This document shows positions 52,361-61,512 of a stretch of DNA of 64,000 nt, in pieces. The notes below the pieces were generated by a model. It did no database searches. It was not told the DNA's origin and saw nothing but the letters and a program-made list of their open reading frames with translations. Position numbers and translations under genes: made by a program. The number at the start of each line of letters is the position of its first letter. Position 1 is the first letter of the stretch. The DNA comes from JASLQO01 sp002327525 (GTDB taxonomy: Bacteria > Pseudomonadota > Gammaproteobacteria > Pseudomonadales > Azotimanducaceae): contig JASLQO010000018.1 in NCBI GenBank assembly GCA_030744435.1, positions 1 through 64,000 of the forward strand. Direction: 5' to 3'.

Positions 52361-52523
52361 AAAAAAATGAATAGATGAAATATGATGTGCGCCTGATTGG
52401 AATAGACCTTCATGGAATACGGTCGCGCGGGAGGTTGTCTGGCACCCTGCACTGCGCGCGGAAAAGAGAAGCACGTGTCTGCCGTGACAACGGTGCGATC
52501 GTGTGGTGCTGAGGGCTCCTGAG

Positions 52524-53375
52524 ATGATCGAAAACCTCGAAACGCTGGTGACCCTGTCCAAGACGGGCACCATGATGGAAACCAGTACGCGTCTGAAGAT
52601 CTCACAGTCGGCTGTGAGTAAACGCATCGCGGCACTCGAGCGTTACTACGATCGTGCCTTGATCGAGCGTAACGGCCGGCGCGTGGTACTCACCCACCAC
52701 GGTACCCGGCTGGTGGAAAAGGTGACACCTTTGATATCGGAACTGCGCAGCGTGTTTCTGGAAAACAACGCCCTGCGCAAGGGCAAGATCATCATCGGCG
52801 TCTCGGAGGCCATCCTGGCGAGCTGGGGGCCGAAGCTGTTTGCCGAGGTTCGCAAACGACTGCCGGAGGTGGAGTTCACATTTCACGCACAGCGCTCGCC
52901 GGTGGTGCTCGATCGCATACGCTCGGGCGAGTACATGGTGGGGATCTGCACAGGATCGCCGGATGCGGACACCGACCTCCAGAGTGAGACCATCCGGCTC
53001 GAACCCATGGTCATCATCCCCTCCGCGCTCGAGCCGCTGAGCTACCAGGTGGGCGAACGTCTGGATGTGATCACCATCGAGTCGCGTTCAGGCGCCTGGC
53101 GGTCCATCGAAGACGATATGCGGCGCCTGAAGCTCAACCGCCAGGTTTCGTTGGAGTCGTTCTTCAGCGTCGCGCAGATGGCGCTGGCGGGATTCGGGCA
53201 CGGCCTGGTACCCGTCGGTGTTGCTCAGACACTCGGTGTGCCGCAGGACAACCTGATCGCGCTGGACAGCTCCGGCCTCCATCGGCCGGTGCGATTCGTG
53301 GCCCGCAAGAGTATGTTCTCTCAACAGCTGGTGCGCAGTTTCTACGAAGAGGTTTCTCTGCTGGCGACAGCCTGA
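52524..53375 (+). CDS. LysR-family transcriptional regulator
   Basis: 283 residues. Winged helix-turn-helix at residues 3-60 (ENLETLVTLSKTGTMMETSTRLKISQSAVSKRIAALERYYDRALIERNGRRVVLT), then a periplasmic-binding-like sensor domain (GKIIIGVSEAILASWGPKLFAEVRKRLPEVEFTF). Ligand unknown. ATG 52524 with GAGGG upstream is preferred to GTG 52503. It may once have controlled the adjacent permease remnant, since LysR genes often lie divergent to their targets. Confidence 0.88.
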   Translation: MIENLETLVTLSKTGTMMETSTRLKISQSAVSKRIAALERYYDRALIERNGRRVVLTHHGTRLVEKVTPLISELRSVFLENNALRKGKIIIGVSEAILASWGPKLFAEVRKRLPEVEFTFHAQRSPVVLDRIRSGEYMVGICTGSPDADTDLQSETIRLEPMVIIPSALEPLSYQVGERLDVITIESRSGAWRSIEDDMRRLKLNRQVSLESFFSVAQMALAGFGHGLVPVGVAQTLGVPQDNLIALDSSGLHRPVRFVARKSMFSQQLVRSFYEEVSLLATA

Positions 53376-53377
53376 GA

Positions 53378-54337
53378 TCAGAGCCACGTTTTCGATGCTT
53401 CGCCCGGCGTCTCCTTGACGAGCCTCGGCACCAGGTATCCGGGCAGGCGGATGCGCATGGCGTCGATAATTTTTCTACCGACATGATCGGGCACCGCGAA
53501 GTGATGAGTACCACGCACGGCATCGGGAAGGTGTATGTAGTAAGGCAGCACTGTGCAGTCGAACAACCGCTCGGACAGATCGCACATTGCATCGACACTG
53601 TCATTCACGCCTTTCAACAACACGCTCTGGTTTAGAAGTGCTATGCCTGCCTCGGCGCAACGCCGAAGCGCCGTTTCCAGATCGCCTTCCAACTCGTTCG
53701 CATGATTGACGTGCACGACGACAGATATACGCAGCCGGGAAACTCGTAGGCAATCCACCAGCTGATTGGTCACCCTAGCGGGAATGACCACTGGCAGCCG
53801 GGTGTGAATTCGCAAACGGCGCAGGTGTCCGATAGCGTCCAGCGCCTCGACCAGTCGCCCGAGGTGCTCGTCGCTCAGCATCAGCGGATCGCCCCCCGAT
53901 AGGATGATCTCGTGCAAGCCAGGGTCACTCTCGATGGCTCGAAGCGAGGAGGAGGCGATCGGCAGGCGATGATCGGCATAGGGAAACTCGCGCCGGAAAC
54001 AGTAGCGGCAATGCACGGCGCAAACACCGGTCACGATGAGCAGCGCCCTATGTGCATATTTCTGAATCACTCCGGGAGTGAGCGTTGCCGAGCGTTCCTG
54101 CAGCGGATCGGATACGAAACCGGGCACGATGTGGCGCTCCTCGGCCAGCGGTAGCACCTGACGCAGGAGGGGATCGTGGAAGTCGCCCTTGCGCATGCGT
54201 TTTATATAGGCGAGCGGTACGCGCAGCGGGAAGGCGGGATCGGTGTCGATTCGAGCGTAGTCGGGATCGAGATCGAGCATGGCGAGCAGCCGCCCGGGGT
54301 CGTCGAGCGCGTGCTTGAGCTCATCCGACCAGCTCAC
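53378..54337 (-). CDS. epmB: EF-P lysine 2,3-aminomutase (EpmB)
   Basis: 319 residues, radical SAM/PLP enzyme that converts lysine to beta-lysine for elongation factor P. The cluster motif is CAVHCRYCFRR; before it LRVPLAYIKRMRKGDFHDPLLRQVLP and after it IILSGGDPLML, IHTRLP, LNQSVLLKGVND are typical. The GTG at 54337 overlaps the hemH TGA (GTGA) and is chosen; in-frame starts at 54379 or 54400 would extend it and overlap hemH more. epmA and efp are not in the window. Confidence 0.9.
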   Translation of the reverse strand: MSWSDELKHALDDPGRLLAMLDLDPDYARIDTDPAFPLRVPLAYIKRMRKGDFHDPLLRQVLPLAEERHIVPGFVSDPLQERSATLTPGVIQKYAHRALLIVTGVCAVHCRYCFRREFPYADHRLPIASSSLRAIESDPGLHEIILSGGDPLMLSDEHLGRLVEALDAIGHLRRLRIHTRLPVVIPARVTNQLVDCLRVSRLRISVVVHVNHANELEGDLETALRRCAEAGIALLNQSVLLKGVNDSVDAMCDLSERLFDCTVLPYYIHLPDAVRGTHHFAVPDHVGRKIIDAMRIRLPGYLVPRLVKETPGEASKTWL

Positions 54338-55338
54338 GTGCGCCGGACGCCGCACCAGTGAGCGATGGCACCTGCCCATTGCGGCGTGTCGTTCAGACAA
54401 GGCACAAGCGTGAAGCTGGTGCCACCTGCGGCGAGAAAGGTGTCGCGGCCACGCATACCGATCTCCTCGAGTGTTTCCAGATTGTCGGCGACGAATGCCG
54501 GACAGGCGATCACCAGATTTCTCACCCCCTCACCGGGCAGGCTTTGCAGCAGCTCTTCGGTGTAGGGTTTCAGCCATGGTTCTCTTCCGGCCCGTGACTG
54601 GAAACTCACCGACCACTTCTCGGCGGGGATGCCGAGACGGTTGGCGATCTCCTCGGATGCGCTAAAGGCCTGATGTCGGTAGCAGGTTGCGTGCGCCGCA
54701 GAAGAAGTCTGGCAGCAATCCTCAGTGGCCAGGCAGTGACGATGGGTGGGGTCGGCCTTGCGCAGGTGGGCTTCGGGCAACCCGTGGTAGCTGAGCAACA
54801 GGTGATCCCAGTGTTGCGGCAGATGTCCGGCGATGAGGTCTGTTTGACAACTCAGATATCCCTCGTCGTCGAAGAACGGCGGTTGCACCCTCATTCGGAC
54901 GTGGTCTGGCAGTTGCGCCTCGACAGTCTCCACTATCGTGGTGACGGTAGAATCTGCGTATTGAGGGTAGAGGGGGATCAGCAGGATTTCGTCAGCGCCG
55001 GCCTCGATGAGTTGCGACACCGCAGCGTCGATGGAGGGCTCTCCGTAGCGCATGGCGATGGCGAGTGGCGTATCGATGCGCCCGGCAACCGCATCGCGCA
55101 GGTGCCGCGTGTGCTGGATCAGCGGCGATCCCTCGGGTGTCCAGATGGCGGCGTAAGCGGCCGCAGTACGTTTCGGTCGAAAAGGCAGGATGAAGGCCGA
55201 GACGAGCAGACGCCGCAACGGCCTCGGCAGGCTGATGACGTACTCGTCCATCAGAAACTCGTCGAGATAGGAACGCACGTCCGCGACGTCCGGAGACGCC
55301 GGACTGCCGAGATTGACGAGCAGAATGCCGAGGGGCAT
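54334..55338 (-). CDS. hemH: ferrochelatase
   Basis: 334 residues, inserts iron into protoporphyrin IX at the inner membrane. Motifs: GILLVNLGSPASPDVADVRSYLDEFL, LLSYHGLPEAHLRKAD (metal-ligand His), WSVSFQSRAGREPWLKPYTEELL, CPAFVADNLETLEEIGMRGRDTFLAAGG. The Cys-rich stretch HCLATEDCCQTSSAAHATCY resembles the Pseudomonas enzyme. ATG 55338 has AAGGA upstream; the longer frame is rejected. Linked to epmB by overlap. Confidence 0.94.
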   Translation of the reverse strand: MPLGILLVNLGSPASPDVADVRSYLDEFLMDEYVISLPRPLRRLLVSAFILPFRPKRTAAAYAAIWTPEGSPLIQHTRHLRDAVAGRIDTPLAIAMRYGEPSIDAAVSQLIEAGADEILLIPLYPQYADSTVTTIVETVEAQLPDHVRMRVQPPFFDDEGYLSCQTDLIAGHLPQHWDHLLLSYHGLPEAHLRKADPTHRHCLATEDCCQTSSAAHATCYRHQAFSASEEIANRLGIPAEKWSVSFQSRAGREPWLKPYTEELLQSLPGEGVRNLVIACPAFVADNLETLEEIGMRGRDTFLAAGGTSFTLVPCLNDTPQWAGAIAHWCGVRRT

Positions 55339-55415
55339 GCGGTGTCCTTGGTTGATCCGGGGACATGGGATAGTATCCGCCGCCCTGAGCTTAGTCACTG
55401 AGATTGAAACCGACG

Positions 55416-56033
55416 ATGGCCGTGATCATCGACTACGACGCCGGAAACCTGCGCAGCGTCCAGCGCGCCTGTGCAGAAGTGGGTCTGGTGGCGGAGATCA
55501 GCAACGACCCGGCGCGTGTGCGCGATGCTGAACGCATCATCTTTCCCGGTGTGGGGGCAGCTGGTGCGGCCATGCGCAGCCTGACCGCGAATGGTCTCGA
55601 CGAATCGCTCAAGGACGTGATTGCCTCGGGCCGTCCGGTACTCGGTATCTGTCTGGGCTGTCAGATCTCATTCGATTATTCCGAGGAGAACGACACGAAC
55701 ACGCTGGGGATCCTGTCTGGGAAGGTGGTTCGCTTCGATTTCGACAAACCGGAGCTGAAAGTGCCGCATATGGGTTGGAACGAGGTACGGCCGGTCAAGG
55801 CGCATCCGCTTCTCGCCGGTATCGAGACAGGTGATGAGTTCTACTTCGTGCACGGTTACTATCCGGAGCCCGCCGACGAGAGAGATGTCTACGCGATATC
55901 CGATTACGAACACGATTTCGCCTGTGCCGTGGGGCGTGGTAACTACTTCGCCACTCAGTTTCACCCGGAGAAGAGCGGCAGGGTGGGGCTGAGGTTGCTG
56001 CGCGCGTTCTCGGCGTGGGACGGTCGGCTCTGA
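55416..56033 (+). CDS. hisH: imidazole glycerol phosphate synthase, glutaminase subunit
   Basis: 205 residues, class I glutamine amidotransferase. Start VIIDYDAGNLRSVQRA; nucleophile Cys in PVLGICLGCQISFD; His/Glu in ATQFHPEKSG. ATG 55416 is preferred to TTG 55404. Wording in the middle (SEENDTNTLGILSGKVVRFDF, KVPHMGWNEV) differs from the usual gammaproteobacterial HisH and looks more like delta- or other bacterial forms. Overlaps hisF (TGATG). No other his genes are here. Confidence 0.92.
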   Translation: MAVIIDYDAGNLRSVQRACAEVGLVAEISNDPARVRDAERIIFPGVGAAGAAMRSLTANGLDESLKDVIASGRPVLGICLGCQISFDYSEENDTNTLGILSGKVVRFDFDKPELKVPHMGWNEVRPVKAHPLLAGIETGDEFYFVHGYYPEPADERDVYAISDYEHDFACAVGRGNYFATQFHPEKSGRVGLRLLRAFSAWDGRL

Positions 56034-56812
56034 TGCTCAGCAAGAGACTGATCGCGTGCCTTGATGTGAGGGACGGCAAGCTGGCCAAAAGCGTGAAATT
56101 CGTCGACACCAAGGACATTGGAGATCCGGTGGAGAAGGCTCGCGAATACTACGAGGACGGACTCGATGAGCTGGTGTTCTACGACATCACCGCATCGAGC
56201 GATGCACGCAACATCATGCTGCACGTGGTGGAAGACGTTGCCGGCGAGGTGTTTATACCACTCTCCGTGGGCGGGGGGGTGCGCTCGGTTTCGGATGCCA
56301 CCGACCTGCGCCTGGCAGGTGCCGAGAAGATCAACGTCAACTCGGCAGCCGTGAAACGCCCCGAGCTGATCAGCGAGTGCGCGCAGGCCATCGGCGATCA
56401 GAACGTGGTGCTGTCGATGGACATTCGCCAAGTTCCGGTATCGCCCGGGTTGCCATCGGGATACGAGATTGTCATCAACGGCGGGCGCACGCCAATGGGC
56501 ATGGATGCGCTGGCGTGGGCGTTGCAAGGCGAGCGCCTGGGTGCCGGTGAACTGGTTGTGAACGCGATCGATGCGGACGGTACGCGTGATGGCTACGAAC
56601 TGAAGCTGACCAGGATGATCGCCGAGGCGGTGCGCATACCGGTGATCGCCTCGGGTGGTGCCGGCGTGCCGGAGCACCTGGTCGATGCCCTGACCGAAGG
56701 TAAGGCCGATGCCGCGTTGGTTGCCTCGATGGTTCACTACGGCGATTACAGGGTCAGCGAACTGAAGCAATATCTTCACGACGCGGGTGTGAAGATGCGC
56801 ATGTCCTGGTGA
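56033..56812 (+). CDS. hisF: imidazole glycerol phosphate synthase, cyclase subunit
   Basis: 259-residue TIM barrel. Catalytic Asp in LIACLDVRDGK and in VVLSMDIRQV; phosphate-binding ends LSVGGGVRS, INVNSAAVK, VIASGGAGVPEHL. ELVFYDITASSDAR is HisF-specific. An insertion-type segment SPGLPSGYEIVINGGRTPMGMDALAWA replaces the shorter loop of E. coli HisF, as in several non-gammaproteobacterial enzymes. With HisH it joins purine and histidine synthesis. Confidence 0.92.
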   Translation: MLSKRLIACLDVRDGKLAKSVKFVDTKDIGDPVEKAREYYEDGLDELVFYDITASSDARNIMLHVVEDVAGEVFIPLSVGGGVRSVSDATDLRLAGAEKINVNSAAVKRPELISECAQAIGDQNVVLSMDIRQVPVSPGLPSGYEIVINGGRTPMGMDALAWALQGERLGAGELVVNAIDADGTRDGYELKLTRMIAEAVRIPVIASGGAGVPEHLVDALTEGKADAALVASMVHYGDYRVSELKQYLHDAGVKMRMSW

Positions 56813-56837
56813 CGGCGCAGTCTTTCGGGAGAGAGTG

Positions 56838-57803
56838 ATGAAAGCCATTGTGGTAGCGGGCGACGGACTCGTCTGGCAGGAAGTGGATGCCCCTCGGGTT
56901 GGCGTGGGAGAAGTGCGTATCGAGGTGGCAGCCAGCGCGATCAATCGCGCCGATCTCGCGCAGCGAGCCGGAGCGTATCCGCCGCCGCCGGGCGCGAGTT
57001 CGATCATGGGCCTCGAATGCTCCGGCGTGGTGACAGAGACGGGTGAAGGTGTACAGCGTGTCTCCGTGGGCGATGAGGTTTGTGCATTGCTCGCCGGTGG
57101 CGGGTACGCAGAGCAAGTTGTGGTTCCGGCCGGACAGGTGCTGAAAGTACCTCGTGGGCTCAGCATGGAGCAGGCGGCGGCAATTCCGGAGGTGTTCGCC
57201 ACGGCGTACCTCAATCTATACATGGAAGCGAATCTGCAGCCGGGTGAGCTTGTCGTATTGCACGCCGGCGCCAGCGGCGTCGGCACTGCTGGTATCCAGT
57301 TGTGCAAGGCCACGCACAACCCCGTGTTCGTCACCGCGGGCAATGAAGAGAAGATTGCTCAGTGTGTCGGGCTCGGTGCCGATGCGGGCTGGGATCGCCA
57401 TCAGGGATCGTTTCGCGACGCCGTATCCGCCTGGTCGCAAGGCCAGGGTGCGGACGTGATTCTCGACCCGGTTGGAGGCAGTTATCTGGCGGACAATCTG
57501 GCCTCTTTGCGGCTCGACGGACGGTTGGTGATCATTGGGCTGATGGGTGGGGCGACCAGCGAGGTGAACCTCGGGCTCATGATCATGAAACGGCTGCGCG
57601 TTATCGGCTCGACGCTTCGCGCGCGCACCATATCAGCCAAGGCAGCGGTGATGGATCGTCTGGCGCGCGATGTGTGGCCGAAGCTCGAATCGGGTGAGAT
57701 TAGTGCCATCATCGAAGCAGTGGTTCCGATGCAGGAGGCCGGGCGGGCGCACGCGCTCGTGGCCGGCAACGAGACTGTCGGCAAGGTGATACTCAAAGTT
57801 TGA
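56838..57803 (+). CDS. NAD(P)H quinone oxidoreductase, PIG3/zinc-independent MDR family
   Basis: 321 residues, medium-chain dehydrogenase fold. The GroES-like half includes AINRADLAQRAGAYPPPPGASSIMGLECSGVV, characteristic of PIG3 quinone reductases. The cofactor half has LHAGASGVGTAGIQLCKA, an AxxGxG-type NADPH motif. No Zn-ligand Cys set. ATG 56838 has GGGAGAG upstream. Converges on valS with 10 bases between the stops. Confidence 0.9.
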   Translation: MKAIVVAGDGLVWQEVDAPRVGVGEVRIEVAASAINRADLAQRAGAYPPPPGASSIMGLECSGVVTETGEGVQRVSVGDEVCALLAGGGYAEQVVVPAGQVLKVPRGLSMEQAAAIPEVFATAYLNLYMEANLQPGELVVLHAGASGVGTAGIQLCKATHNPVFVTAGNEEKIAQCVGLGADAGWDRHQGSFRDAVSAWSQGQGADVILDPVGGSYLADNLASLRLDGRLVIIGLMGGATSEVNLGLMIMKRLRVIGSTLRARTISAKAAVMDRLARDVWPKLESGEISAIIEAVVPMQEAGRAHALVAGNETVGKVILKV

Positions 57804-57813
57804 ACGCCGACTT

Positions 57814-60582
57814 CTAGTCGAACGAGGCTCGCTGGTCACGCAGAGCGGCTAGCGCCGATTCGATGTCCGCTGCTTTTGCGTGCTCCTTGTCGACCACTTC
57901 CGGGGGCGCTTTGTCGATGAAATTGGGGTTGCCTAGCTTCGCGCCGACACGCGCGAGTTCTTTTTCCCGCTTCTGAATTTCCTTGTCCAGACGTTTGATC
58001 TCGGCAGCCACGTCGATGAGTCCTTCCAGAGGCACCATCACCCTGAGTTCACCGACCAGTGCCAGTGCGTTGGCTGGTGGTTCGGCATCGTCGTCGATCC
58101 ACGACAACTCACCGGCCTTTGCGAGTTTCTTTACCAGCAATTCACTATGACAAGCCAGTTCGTGATCTCGTTCGCTGCCGCCTTGTAGCAGAAGATTCAC
58201 TTCCTGGCCGGGTTTGATGTTGGCTTCACCACGGATGTTGCGTACGCCGACGACAACGTCTTTCAACCACTCCACCGCCTCATCCGCGTCCGCGTCCTGC
58301 GCGACGTCCCCGGTTCCGGGAAAGGGCTGCAACATGATCGTGTCCGACTGCTTGCCGAGGCGGGGTGCTACCTCGCGCCAGATGGTCTCGGTGATGTAGG
58401 GCATGATCGGATGGGCCACTCGCAGCAGTAACTCCAGCACTTCGAGCAGAGTGCGCCGCGTACCGCGCACGATTGCGGCATCCGCGTTCTCGTCCCAGAG
58501 CACTGGCTTGGTCAGTTCAACGTACCAGTCGCAGTACTCGCGCCAGACAAACTCATACACCGTGTTGGCATACAGATCGAAACGGTAGGTGTCGATTGCG
58601 AGTGCGGAGGCCTGGATGAGGTGGTGTGCTTGCGAGCGTATCCACCTGTCTGCCAGGCCGAGTTGCGCTGGACCCTCGAGTTCCGCGTCTTCTGTGTTCA
58701 TCAACGCGTAGCGGCTCGCGTTCCATAGCTTGTTACAGAAGTTGCGGTAGCCCTCGATGCGGTTGAGGTCGAAGCGTAGGTCGTGACCGGTGGATGCCAG
58801 TGCACAGTAGGTGAAGCGCAGGGCGTCGGTACCGTATGAGGGGATGCCGTCAGGGAACTCCTTGCGCGTTTTTTTCTCGATAATCCCGGCCATCTGCGGC
58901 TGAGTTAGGTTGACGGTGCGCTTGGTAACCAGCTCCTCGATGGTAACCCCGTCGATCAGGTCCAGCGGATCGAGTCCGTTACCCTTAGTCTTCGACATCT
59001 TATTGCCATCTGCATCGCGCACCAGGCCATGAATGTGCACCTGTCGGAAGGGGATCTCGCCGGTGAATTTGAGGGTCATCATGATCATGCGTGCGACCCA
59101 GAAAAACATGATGTCGTGTCCGGTGACCAGAACACTGGTCGGATGGAACTTCTCCAGAGCCTCGGTTTGTCCGGGCCAACCGAGAGTGGCGAAAGTCCAG
59201 AGTGAGGACGAGAACCAGGTTTCCAGCACATCCTCATCCTGTCGCAACGCCACGTCCTCGCCGAGGCCATTGTTCTCTCGTGCCTCCGCTTCGCTGCGCC
59301 CGACATAGATGTTGCCGGCTTCGTCGTACCAGGCGGGGATGCGGTGCCCCCACCACTGCTGGCGGCTGATGCACCAGTCCTGGATGTTGCGCATCCATGA
59401 GAAGTAGAGGTTCTCGTATTGCTTCGGCACGAACTCGATCGCACCGCTTTCCACCGCCTCGATGGCGGGCCTGGCAAGGGGTTCGATCCTCACGAACCAC
59501 TGATCGGTGAGTAGTGGTTCTATGACCGCGCCAGAGCGGTCGCCCCTCGGGACCTGCAGCTTGTGATCCTCGACCCCCGCGAGCAGACCGAGTGCATCGA
59601 GGTCGGCGACGATACGCTCGCGGGCGTCGTAGCGATCCAGTCCCCGGTAGGCTTGTGGAGCGTTGTCATTGATCGCGGCCCTTTGCGTCATCACGTTGAT
59701 CAGATCAAGGCCGTGGCGCTCGCCGACCTCGTTGTCGTTGAAGTCGTGCGCAGGCGTGATTTTCACACATCCAGAGCCGAACTCCGGATCCACGTATTCG
59801 TCCGCGATGATGGGGATGTCACGTTCTGCGAGCGGCAGGCGCACCGCGGCGCCGATGAGATGTTGATAGCGCTCGTCGTCGGGGTGTACGGCGACCGCCG
59901 TATCACCGAGCATGGTTTCCGGACGTGTGGTGGCCACCACCAGCCAGGTGTCCCCATTCGGGCCGGTCAGGCCGTCGTTCAGGGGATAGCGCAAGTGCCA
60001 CAGATGGCCCTGTTCCTCTTCGTTTTCGACTTCCAGATCTGAAATGGCGGATTCGAGTTGCGGATCCCAGTTGACCAGCCGCTGGCCTCGGTAGATCAGG
60101 TCCTCCTCGTACAGACGCACGAACACCTCAAGCACGGCATTGGAGAAACCTTCATCGAGTGTGAAGCGTTCGGTGTTCCAATCGACCGAGGATCCCATGC
60201 GGCGCAGTTGCTGGCAGATGTTTCCACCTGATTCTTCGCGCCATTCCCACACACGATCGAGAAACGCTTCGCGACCGATATCGTAGCGGGTTTTACCTTC
60301 CGCGTTGAGCGCCCGCTCGATGAGCATTTGAGTGGCGATGCCAGCGTGGTCGGTGCCCATCTGCCACAGCGTGCGGTCACCCTTCATGCGATGGTAGCGG
60401 GTCAGCACGTCCATTAGCGTGTTCTGAAAAGCATGGCCCATATGCAGGTTGCCGGTGATATTCGGCGGCGGGATGGCGATGCTGTAGCCCTGGCCGTTGC
60501 CCGTCGGGGCGAAATAGTCCTGTGCCTCCCATTCCTGGTACAGGGGTTGCTCGATACTATGAGGGTCGAAGTTACTTTTCAC
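57814..60582 (-). CDS. valS: valyl-tRNA synthetase
   Basis: 922 residues, class I synthetase. HIGH-type motif PPPNITGNLHMGHAFQ, editing domain in the middle (WLVVATTRPETMLGDTAVAVHPDD), KMSKS-type motif NKMSKTKGNGLDP, anticodon-binding domain, and C-terminal coiled coil (EIKRLDKEIQKREKELARVGAKL). Full length. Its start overlaps the upstream gene by 11 bases. Order pepA-holC-(unknown)-valS is conserved in pseudomonads. Confidence 0.96.
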   Translation of the reverse strand: MKSNFDPHSIEQPLYQEWEAQDYFAPTGNGQGYSIAIPPPNITGNLHMGHAFQNTLMDVLTRYHRMKGDRTLWQMGTDHAGIATQMLIERALNAEGKTRYDIGREAFLDRVWEWREESGGNICQQLRRMGSSVDWNTERFTLDEGFSNAVLEVFVRLYEEDLIYRGQRLVNWDPQLESAISDLEVENEEEQGHLWHLRYPLNDGLTGPNGDTWLVVATTRPETMLGDTAVAVHPDDERYQHLIGAAVRLPLAERDIPIIADEYVDPEFGSGCVKITPAHDFNDNEVGERHGLDLINVMTQRAAINDNAPQAYRGLDRYDARERIVADLDALGLLAGVEDHKLQVPRGDRSGAVIEPLLTDQWFVRIEPLARPAIEAVESGAIEFVPKQYENLYFSWMRNIQDWCISRQQWWGHRIPAWYDEAGNIYVGRSEAEARENNGLGEDVALRQDEDVLETWFSSSLWTFATLGWPGQTEALEKFHPTSVLVTGHDIMFFWVARMIMMTLKFTGEIPFRQVHIHGLVRDADGNKMSKTKGNGLDPLDLIDGVTIEELVTKRTVNLTQPQMAGIIEKKTRKEFPDGIPSYGTDALRFTYCALASTGHDLRFDLNRIEGYRNFCNKLWNASRYALMNTEDAELEGPAQLGLADRWIRSQAHHLIQASALAIDTYRFDLYANTVYEFVWREYCDWYVELTKPVLWDENADAAIVRGTRRTLLEVLELLLRVAHPIMPYITETIWREVAPRLGKQSDTIMLQPFPGTGDVAQDADADEAVEWLKDVVVGVRNIRGEANIKPGQEVNLLLQGGSERDHELACHSELLVKKLAKAGELSWIDDDAEPPANALALVGELRVMVPLEGLIDVAAEIKRLDKEIQKREKELARVGAKLGNPNFIDKAPPEVVDKEHAKAADIESALAALRDQRASFD

Positions 60583-61081
60583 GGGTTGCGGTTCGGGTCT
60601 TCTCTGTGTCGTCTTGCAGGTGTTCTCGCAGTGCTGCGGTGAGTTCTTTCACCAACCCCGCGCGCAAACTCTCTATGTTGGCCTCCACGAGTTCGCCTAT
60701 CCAAGCGACGATGGCGTCGTCGATGCGAACCTTCAATGCCTCGTGCAACTCGTCGGTGTCCTGCGGCGCCCATCCAATGCGGTCGGCTCCGATTGCCGCC
60801 CGGACGGTATCCAGGATCTCACTCGTGCCCGCCTTCCAGGCTTCGCCGAGCAGCGCATCCATGGCCGCGTCGGGAAGTACCCCTTCGCTGCTGTCTCCGG
60901 GGTAGGCACGCGCATCGAGGCCTTGTTCAGACACACTGATCGCACCGTCGATGACCTCTTCGAGCACAGGCACGCCGTCCTCGGTGGATTCTGCGCTCTG
61001 TTCGTCTTCATCGAGCAGTTCGCGAATCTGCTCCAGCTCGCCGAGTAATTCCTCCGGCTGCTCTTTGGTTCGGTCGTTCAC
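60572..61081 (-). CDS. conserved protein of unknown function between holC and valS
   Basis: 169 residues, very acidic N-terminal half (LLDEDEQSAESTEDGVPVLEEVIDG) and a helical C-terminal half (VRIDDAIVAWIGELVEANIESLRAGLVKELTAALREHL). No transmembrane segment or Cys. GTG 61081 overlaps the holC stop (GTGA); the end overlaps valS by 11 bases. A similar unnamed gene stands here in Pseudomonas, so position is conserved even if function is unknown. Confidence 0.7.
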   Translation of the reverse strand: MNDRTKEQPEELLGELEQIRELLDEDEQSAESTEDGVPVLEEVIDGAISVSEQGLDARAYPGDSSEGVLPDAAMDALLGEAWKAGTSEILDTVRAAIGADRIGWAPQDTDELHEALKVRIDDAIVAWIGELVEANIESLRAGLVKELTAALREHLQDDTEKTRTATREK

Positions 61082-61509
61082 GTTTCCCACTCTTCGAGCT
61101 GGTGATGGAACAGGGGATATCCCCGGTCGCGATAGTACTTGTATCGCGTTCTTCCGTCCTCACGTGTGTTAGCGAGCACAATTTCTGCGACACGTTCGAA
61201 TCGCGGGAAGAAGCCCGGAATCTCGTGTGCAAGGTTGACCAGTACGGCGTCGGTCTCGGGCGTGTCGCGATAACCGATGATCACCGGCGCACCGGCCGCC
61301 TCGGGTGTGCCGACGATACCGTGAGGAATCATGCGCCGTTCCGGGTACGACCACAGCAATTCGTCGAGCTGTTTCGCGCAAGTCTCATCCGCGACGTGCA
61401 GATAGGCATGCTGGCCGGCGCCGATCGCCTTGGCTGCCAATCGGCAGGCAAAGCGCAGACGCGCGCTCACGTCTACATCCTGCAGCAGATAGAAGTCGAT
61501 TCTGGTCAA
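61078..61509 (-). CDS. holC: DNA polymerase III chi subunit
   Basis: 143 residues. HolC pattern: RIDFYLLQDVDVSARLRFACRLAAKA, the KQLDELLWSYPERRMIPHGIVG core, and the C-terminal YYRDRGYPLFHHQ. Chi binds SSB and psi on the clamp loader. Lies directly after pepA (3 bases) as in E. coli and Pseudomonas. The partner psi is probably encoded at 39968. Confidence 0.93.
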   Translation of the reverse strand: MTRIDFYLLQDVDVSARLRFACRLAAKAIGAGQHAYLHVADETCAKQLDELLWSYPERRMIPHGIVGTPEAAGAPVIIGYRDTPETDAVLVNLAHEIPGFFPRFERVAEIVLANTREDGRTRYKYYRDRGYPLFHHQLEEWET

Positions 61510-61512
61510 CGC

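Noticed and set aside
55961..57343. 460-codon minus-strand frame opposite hisF and the quinone oxidoreductase
   Set aside because: Pro/Thr/Ser/His-rich shadow of two well-supported genes on the other strand, a common effect of high GC third positions.
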